This document shows, in pieces, positions 20,651 to 24,036 of a stretch of 24,036 bases of DNA. This DNA comes from JAZDLR01 sp964540995. GTDB lineage: Bacteria; Patescibacteriota; Patescibacteriia; UBA1558; 2-01-FULL-52-15. Location: assembly GCA_964540995.1 (NCBI GenBank), contig CAZIOU010000014.1:1-24036 (forward strand), written 5' to 3'. Both the position numbers and the translations under genes were made by a program. The notes beneath the pieces were generated by a model. The model was not told where the DNA came from, made no database searches, and saw nothing but the letters and a program-made list of their open reading frames with translations. Every line of letters starts with the position of its first letter. Position 1 is the stretch's first letter.

Positions 20651-21129
20651 TAGAACTCCCCTGATGTTTTGTGACTTGCTACCGAGAAACCTGAATTCAT
20701 GTTGGACATAACTTTTATGTAGTACGGGAACAGCTTCGGGTGATTCAACTCTCGGTAGTTTGGTCCGAGGTTAAACTTGATGAACCAAGCGTCACCGTAG
20801 ACCGGCTCCCATTTCCGCCGAATATCCGCCAAATATTTGATGGCGGTTTCGATGTTGTGTTCCACGTCTCCGCGACGGACATCGTGAAACTCGGGTCGAA
20901 GTTGGAAAACGCCGATCTCACCTAGGTCGCCGACAGCTTTAGGATTGAGACCGCTTTCGGTTCTTGCAATCGCGACCATCAAATCAGGATTGAGATTGTA
21001 TTGAGTCGATTTGTCGTGAATGATTTGTTCGACTTCTGTGGTTCGCGCTTCAACTTGGTGCCCGGTTAGAAGTAAGAGAATCAAGACAACAATCGCGATC
21101 AATACTAGGTCTAGTTTTGGGTTCATCAT
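20650..21129 (-). CDS. Exported lytic transglycosylase (SLT domain)
   Basis: 159 residues. A hydrophobic segment (LVLIAIVVLILLLL, about 9-21) followed by TGHQVEAR is a signal peptide or signal anchor. The catalytic core is DLMVAIARTESGLNPKAVGD with Glu58 as the catalytic acid, then GEIGVFQLRPEF; the later NYREL block is in the usual place of the substrate-binding 'YV..v'. The enzyme would cut peptidoglycan in the periplasm. Being near the start of the early leftward operon rather than beside tail or lysis genes is unusual. It is coupled by TAATG to the cold-shock-like gene. Confidence 0.82.
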   Translation of the reverse strand: MMNPKLDLVLIAIVVLILLLLTGHQVEARTTEVEQIIHDKSTQYNLNPDLMVAIARTESGLNPKAVGDLGEIGVFQLRPEFHDVRRGDVEHNIETAIKYLADIRRKWEPVYGDAWFIKFNLGPNYRELNHPKLFPYYIKVMSNMNSGFSVASHKTSGEF

Positions 21130-21335
21130 TAGAGCCTCACTAGTTTGAGGGATTGAGCGACGTTTGCCATGAAGTCGGCGTCGCGTTTGAAGCAGACTTG
21201 TGATTGGTTCGACAGCTGAACCTTAACGAGTTCTGAAGGAAGTACGACGAATCGTATCGCATGTGGGGTGTTCTCACGAATCACCGCGTAGTTTAGTTTT
21301 CGATTCACTTCGATAACTGTTCCGAACCGGATCAT
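21129..21335 (-). CDS. Cold-shock-like OB-fold protein
   Basis: 68 residues. The order of strands fits a cold-shock domain: MIRFGTVIEVNRKLNYAVIR, then IRFVVLPSELVKV, QSQVCFKRDAD and ANVAQSLKLV, with the conserved 'G.V......yavi' and 'vsFk' positions. The aromatic RNP1/RNP2 residues are only partly kept, so single-strand binding may be weak. AAGGAGTAACAA before the ATG is one of the best ribosome binding sites here. Position near the operon promoter fits an early RNA- or DNA-binding role. Confidence 0.6.
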   Translation of the reverse strand: MIRFGTVIEVNRKLNYAVIRENTPHAIRFVVLPSELVKVQLSNQSQVCFKRDADFMANVAQSLKLVRL

Positions 21336-21349
21336 TTGTTACTCCTTTG

Positions 21350-21454
21350 TTACTGAACAAAAACAACTACGAAACCTAGATCGAGAAGCCGCTGAACTGA
21401 TTTGTAGGAGATGCGGCCCTTAACTCTGATTTGCTTGCATGTTTTCGTTTCCAT
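21350..21454 (-). CDS. 34-residue peptide, first gene of the leftward operon
   Basis: METKTCKQIRVKGRISYKSV continues QRLLDLGFVVVFVQ to a TAA and reads like a small basic helix plus a beta strand. It ends 15 bases before the cold-shock-like gene. There is no clear ribosome binding site, but the candidate promoter at 21461-21489 would start transcription close to this ATG, so a leaderless message is possible. Function unknown. Confidence 0.45.
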   Translation of the reverse strand: METKTCKQIRVKGRISYKSVQRLLDLGFVVVFVQ

Positions 21455-21460
21455 GTATTC

Positions 21461-21489
21461 ATTCTACCAGCGTTTCCTATTAAATACAA
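21461..21489 (-). promoter_or_regulatory. Candidate promoter of the leftward early operon
   Basis: On the minus strand TTGTAT, a 17-base spacer and TAGAAT (5 of 6 to TATAAT) lie just upstream of the first small gene. A second perfect TATAAT on the minus strand occurs at 21555-21560, but without a good -35 box. The 142-base gap 21455-21596 otherwise holds only an imperfect stem (GGA..CCAA with TTGGTCC, about 21567-21595) that may end the lipoprotein transcript. Confidence 0.5.
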
Positions 21490-21596
21490 GCAAAACGTCC
21501 AAAGTGTATCGATATGAGATTGATTTAGGTGAAACCTTGATGGAATGTGCATTTATTATAGGGGGACCAATTGTCTTTTGAGTTTGGTGTCCATAA

Positions 21597-22028
21597 TCAA
21601 TATACAATCTGATTTGTGTTGGTTACGGTAAAGTTACATGCCGACCCAACGCCGTTGGATGTGTAACGCCCTGGTGGTAGATATACCAGGAAGCCTCCGT
21701 TTAAACTATAAACTGCATATAATTTTCCGTCGATTCTCAATGCCACTTCAACGAAGACACTCGGGTAGACAGTTTCGCCGGGGCATAGTTTCACAACGGA
21801 AATAGATGAACCGTCCGACCCATCAAGACCGTTCGTGCCATCTCTCCCGTCTCGACCGTTAACACCGTCTTGACCTGCGGGACCTTGAGCGCCGTCTTTA
21901 CCGTCCGCACCTTGGGAAATACAACCGTTACCCGCGAGCGTGCAACCTAGGGTGTCTCCGACGTTCGTGGAATAGTTGTGACAGCCGGAAACCATAATCA
22001 ACAAAGCGGCGAGAATCAGACCATGCAT
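21597..22028 (-). CDS. Lipoprotein with a collagen-like repeat
   Basis: 143 residues from ATG 22028, with GAGG six bases before it. LILAALLIMVSGC is a lipoprotein signal peptide with the lipobox V-S-G-C at residues 12-15. About residues 40-75 are collagen-like Gly-X-Y triplets rich in Asp, Asn, Arg and Gln (GADGKDGAQGPAGQDG, then GRDGRDGTNGLDG). The C-terminal 65 residues (VVKLCPGETVYPSVFVEVAL ... LNGGFLVYLPPGRYTS) are beta-rich with two Cys. A trimeric stalk displayed from the membrane of the infected or lysogenised cell is likely. With its own promoter (22053-22082) divergent from the regulator, it is placed like a lysogenic conversion or superinfection exclusion gene; this role is inferred. 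Confidence 0.8.
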   Translation of the reverse strand: MHGLILAALLIMVSGCHNYSTNVGDTLGCTLAGNGCISQGADGKDGAQGPAGQDGVNGRDGRDGTNGLDGSDGSSISVVKLCPGETVYPSVFVEVALRIDGKLYAVYSLNGGFLVYLPPGRYTSNGVGSACNFTVTNTNQIVY

Positions 22029-22052
22029 TACAAACCTCGATTGTGTTGAGTG

Positions 22053-22082
22053 CCTACATAATTCGTCGTACTGCAAAAAAAA
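22053..22082 (-). promoter_or_regulatory. T-tract promoter-like element, copy C (leftward)
   Basis: On the minus strand eight Ts are followed by GCAGTACGACG and AATTATGTAGGC, 25 bases before the lipoprotein ATG. It shares the T run, GCA, CGACG and a final TA-rich box plus TAGG with the two rightward copies. The -10-like box is AATTAT or TTATGT. No standard -35 box is evident. Confidence 0.5.
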
Positions 22083-22110
22083 TTGTCTATATACATACAC
22101 CCATTCCTTG

Positions 22111-22137
22111 TTTTTTTGCACGACGGCGTAATATAGA
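22111..22137 (+). promoter_or_regulatory. T-tract promoter-like element, copy A (rightward)
   Basis: TTTTTTTGCACGACGGCGTA (20 bases, identical in copy B) runs directly into TAATATAG, which can serve as -10 box. It lies 18 bases before the regulator start and is divergent from copy C, separated by about 28 bases. Confidence 0.55.
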
Positions 22138-22141
22138 GAGG

Positions 22142-22156
22142 CCGTCTGTGTGACGT
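22142..22156. promoter_or_regulatory. Dyad element, copy 1, between promoter and regulator start
   Basis: CCGTCTGTGTGACG occurs here and again at 22522-22535. CCGTC and GACG(G) are inverted arms around TGTGT. The position between the copy A element and the regulator start codon is where an autorepressor would bind. Confidence 0.45.
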
Positions 22157-22571
22157 GATAACCAATGAAAAAAACCTTCAAAACTGNNNNNNNNNNNNNN
22201 NNNNNNNNNNNNNNNNNNNNNNNNNNNNNNNNNNNNNNNNNNNNNNNNNNNNNNNNNNNNNNNNNNNNNNNNNNNNNNNNNNNNNNCCAACTGACAAACT
22301 TTTGATGGTTTACATCTTGAGTTTCAAGCGGTGTTTTGTGTCCCAAAAAAGCATGGGTCAGATGCTCGGATTCTCGGAAAGTACGGTCCACCGATCACTC
22401 AAAAAACTGACAAAAATGGGCCTCGTTTTGACCACGAAACTACCCCAACAAAGGCTTGGATACTCGGTCGAAACCGAACAGCCCTTGGCATCACAGGGAC
22501 GGGACTGTGTCGAAAAGAGCACCGTCTGTGTGACGGACGATAATATAAATACTATTACTTCTAGTAATTAG
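22155..22571 (+). CDS. Helix-turn-helix regulator (interrupted by a gap)
   Basis: The part after the gap encodes PTDKLLMVYILSFKRCFVSQ, KSMGQMLGFSESTVHRSL and KKLTKMGLVLTTKL, a winged helix-turn-helix of the type seen in replication initiators and phage regulators ('l.l.yl.s......sq..lg..lg.s..tv.r.l..L...glv'). About 40 polar residues follow to a TAA. The N terminus is uncertain: GTG 22155 (MITNEKNLQN) is in frame only if the gap length is a multiple of three as printed; ATG 22165 opens another frame. The gene is the first rightward one in the switch region and is the best candidate for controlling the three T-tract elements or the dyads. The second dyad lies in its 3' end. Confidence 0.7.
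   Translation: MITNEKNLQNXXXXXXXXXXXXXXXXXXXXXXXXXXXXXXXXXXPTDKLLMVYILSFKRCFVSQKSMGQMLGFSESTVHRSLKKLTKMGLVLTTKLPQQRLGYSVETEQPLASQGRDCVEKSTVCVTDDNINTITSSN
22187..22286. other. Assembly gap of 100 N in the regulator gene
   Basis: A default-length run of Ns. Unlike the first gap the flanks do not share a repeat, so an unknown amount of sequence may be missing and the regulator's N-terminal part cannot be read. Confidence 0.9.
22522..22536. promoter_or_regulatory. Dyad element, copy 2, perfect palindrome
   Basis: CCGTC-TGTGT-GACGG is a perfect 5-bp inverted repeat and contains the same 14 bases as copy 1. It lies in the last codons of the regulator gene, about 100 bases before the copy B element. 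Confidence 0.45.
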
Positions 22572-22620
22572 ATTTATATACAGAAGGGCTTCCCCAAAAC
22601 AAATTAAACAATATCTGAGG

Positions 22621-22650
22621 TTTTTTTTTGCACGACGGCGTATAGTGTAG
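22621..22650 (+). promoter_or_regulatory. T-tract promoter-like element, copy B (rightward, before the structural operon)
   Basis: Nine Ts, then GCACGACGGCG and TATAGTGTAG. The last 20 bases before TAGTG match copy A exactly. TATAGT is a fair -10 box. It lies 37 bases before the ClpP-like gene and should drive the rightward operon. The AT-rich stretch 22537-22620 upstream contains no gene. Confidence 0.55.
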
Positions 22651-22663
22651 GGACACATCAAGT

Positions 22664-22683
22664 GCCCTCGTAAACTCGGGGGC
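22664..22683 (+). promoter_or_regulatory. Hairpin covering the ribosome binding site of the ClpP-like gene
   Basis: GCCCTCG (22664-22670) pairs with CGGGGGC (22677-22683) across a 6-base loop; one pair is G-T. The GGGGG that would act as ribosome binding site four bases before the ATG is inside the stem. Translation of the first structural-operon gene could therefore be restrained until the stem opens. Confidence 0.4.
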
Positions 22684-22686
22684 TAG

Positions 22687-23358
22687 ATGGGACAAATCAT
22701 TACCTTGATTCTGTGCCTATTGGTCTCACTCCCGGTTATGGCTTCCCAAAAAATCTCTGAACCGATCATTCTCACTTCCGAGAACACGATTCAGCTTTCA
22801 AGCGCGGTGAATGGTCCGGCGATTGATATACTTCTCCAGGACATGTTCAAGCTGAAAGACCCTAAGACTGTTTATTTGGTTATCAATTCCGAAGGCGGAG
22901 AAGTCGGGCAAGGGTTTCGATTCTTGAAATACGCAACGGGTGTTCCGTTTGAGATTAAGACAATCACGCGATACTCGGCTTCCACGGCGTTTCACATTGT
23001 GCAGGCATTGGATCAGCGATTGATTCTGAACAACGGCGTGGTGATGGGTCACAGGATGCGAACGGTTATCAAGGCTGAAGCTGACGAAGACTTGTTGGCT
23101 GCTGTTGATAGCATTCTCAGAAGTTCGATTTTCTTTGATACGGTGATCGCTGCACGCATGGGACTGACGCTTGAGAAGTACCGACTGATAAGCAAGACCG
23201 GCTATCGGGCCGTTGGCCCAAGGGCCGTGAAGGACAATGCGGCGGACATGGTTGTGAGTGCTAAGTGTGATGAATCGCTTACTGGCAATCGACAGGTAAA
23301 GCTACCGAACGATCAAGGGAAAATGGAGACAGTGACTCAACCGAACTGTCCTTTGTGA
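22687..23358 (+). CDS. Secreted ClpP-like serine protease
   Basis: 223 residues. MGQIITLILCLLVSLPVMAS is a clear Sec signal peptide. The mature part has the ClpP/crotonase pattern: KTVYLVINSEGGEVGQGF (GG at 70-71, oxyanion region), TRYSASTAFHIV (probable nucleophile Ser99) and VVMGHRM (His122, in place of the ClpP histidine). Later ARMGLTLEKYRLISKTGYR and AVKDNAADMVV fit the C-terminal helical part. It is the first gene of the rightward operon, three bases before a tail protein gene. Phage ClpP-fold proteases usually mature the prohead inside the cell; a signal peptide points to the periplasm instead. The acid residue of the triad is not clear. Confidence 0.8.
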   Translation: MGQIITLILCLLVSLPVMASQKISEPIILTSENTIQLSSAVNGPAIDILLQDMFKLKDPKTVYLVINSEGGEVGQGFRFLKYATGVPFEIKTITRYSASTAFHIVQALDQRLILNNGVVMGHRMRTVIKAEADEDLLAAVDSILRSSIFFDTVIAARMGLTLEKYRLISKTGYRAVGPRAVKDNAADMVVSAKCDESLTGNRQVKLPNDQGKMETVTQPNCPL

Positions 23359-23361
23359 AGC

Positions 23362-23910
23362 ATGGCGAACGAGTTTAAGAAGTTCGCTAAGGCTCTTGAT
23401 AAGTACGTCACTACAGAGGCTAGACGGGCCGGGGTGACAGCAATCAACCGGGCAATGGCTTCAACACAAGTTCAGGCCGTTAGAACGGGGGCAGAGGCCA
23501 CCGGAGCTAAACAGAAAGACATCAAGAAACGCATCTTGCAATTCAAGGCGAACATTCGTCGGATTTCCGGTGCGGTTATCGCATACGCTAAGCCTCTACC
23601 TCTCTCGATATTCAGTCCGAAGACCAAAGTGGTTAAGACACCCAAGGGTCGACGTATAGGTGTAACGATCAAGACAGCGAACGGACGACAACTCGTACCC
23701 GCTGCATCTATGGCTACATACAACTCGGGCAAGGTATCAATCTTCACTCGCTTGATGGGTGGGAAGATTAAGAATCTATTCTCGGACGCTTTGATAAAGC
23801 ACATCAGTAAGCCGGACATACTGAGGCAACTCACGGGCAAGGCTCAAGGTGAGTTCGAGAAGCAATGGAAGAATGAATTGCGACGTAGGAAGCTATCTGA
23901 CTCGGAATAA
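23362..23910 (+). CDS. Minor tail protein Z-like protein
   Basis: 182 residues, close in length to phage lambda gpZ (192). Characteristic are the N-terminal FKKFAKALDKYVTTEARRAG, AVTAINRAMASTQVQAVR-type helix, GAKQKDIKKRILQFKANIRR and the beta segment SGAVIAYAKPLPLSIF, followed by GRRIGVTI and SIFTRLMGGKIK. This is the order seen in the GPZ family, which helps finish siphovirus tails at the head-tail joint. It marks the beginning of the structural genes. The start lies three bases after the protease stop, so the two are probably coupled. The protein is very basic. Confidence 0.8.
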   Translation: MANEFKKFAKALDKYVTTEARRAGVTAINRAMASTQVQAVRTGAEATGAKQKDIKKRILQFKANIRRISGAVIAYAKPLPLSIFSPKTKVVKTPKGRRIGVTIKTANGRQLVPAASMATYNSGKVSIFTRLMGGKIKNLFSDALIKHISKPDILRQLTGKAQGEFEKQWKNELRRRKLSDSE

Positions 23911-24036
23911 TAAGCTCTGTGATGCAGCTTAAATGGAAATAAATCTCTCTTTTGTTGATAGATTCGAGATGGTTACGACGTAGAGGGTACGACTCAAGGT
24001 ACTCCGTCGAACTTATATACGACAGGTGGTACGGCT
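23911..24036 (+). other. Right end, probable start of another structural gene
   Basis: A stem TAAGCT/AGCTTA (23911-23916 with 23926-23931) follows the tail gene stop. A short frame from ATG 23933 ends after 16 codons. From 23962 to the edge another frame is open and protein-like (GYDVEGTTQGTPSNLYTTGG) but has no start codon in view. A frameshift, a sequencing error or a non-coding stretch are all possible. Confidence 0.3.

Noticed and set aside
1..24036. CRISPR array or defence island
   Set aside because: No regularly spaced repeats with spacers were found; the Cas4-like protein belongs with the ERF recombination genes.

Overview
The window is part of a tailed double-stranded DNA phage genome, most likely a temperate siphovirus of a Gram-negative host. 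Evidence for a phage: a tail protein resembling minor tail protein Z, a complete replication module (family B polymerase, primase-helicase), an ERF annealing protein next to a Cas4/AddB-like nuclease, homing endonucleases, and dozens of small genes packed with ATGA or TAATG overlaps. Evidence for a Gram-negative host: two lipoproteins with lipoboxes, an exported transglycosylase, and ordinary GGAGG-type ribosome binding sites. Evidence for a temperate life cycle: an attP-like site made of the 3' part of a tRNA-Cys gene with nearby phased repeats. No integrase or CI-like repressor is visible, so the integrase would have to lie outside the window. Two runs of exactly 100 N show this is a scaffolded draft; the first gap is probably an artefact.

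Layout. Positions 1-400 hold a partial lipoprotein gene, a stand-alone BRCT protein and the attP-like site. Positions 430-1242 are gene-poor apart from one small exported protein. From 1243 to 21454 almost everything is on the minus strand and reads as one long leftward early operon. In transcription order (high to low coordinates) it has: small proteins, a cold-shock-like protein and an exported lytic transglycosylase (21.5-20.6 kb); a HAD phosphatase and a dATP/dGTP diphosphohydrolase-like protein (19.8-18.9 kb); small DNA-associated proteins, an HNH protein and a metallopeptidase (18.9-16.9 kb); a calcineurin-like phosphoesterase (16.7 kb); an IbrB/unknown/IbrA-like cassette (16.0-13.6 kb); the nuclease plus ERF recombination pair (13.5-11.5 kb); the primase-helicase and a split DNA polymerase with a homing endonuclease (11.2-6.7 kb); then accessory genes including a truncated, fused SF2 helicase and Ead-like proteins (6.1-1.2 kb). 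One membrane protein gene at 6234-6497 runs the other way.

At 21.5-22.7 kb is a switch region. A leftward collagen-like lipoprotein gene and a rightward helix-turn-helix regulator diverge here. Three copies of an unusual T-tract element (two sharing 20 identical bases) stand in front of the lipoprotein, the regulator and the rightward structural operon, and a 14-bp dyad occurs twice. The rightward operon begins with a secreted ClpP-like serine protease and a minor tail protein Z homologue and leaves the window.

The genes imply self-sufficient replication and recombination: AEP-type primase-helicase, PolB, exonuclease and annealing protein, and nucleotide-pool enzymes. The most notable points are the split polymerase, the switch-region repeats, the attP-like site, the helicase fusion and the IbrAB-like cassette. 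All family assignments were made by reading motifs; no database search was run.
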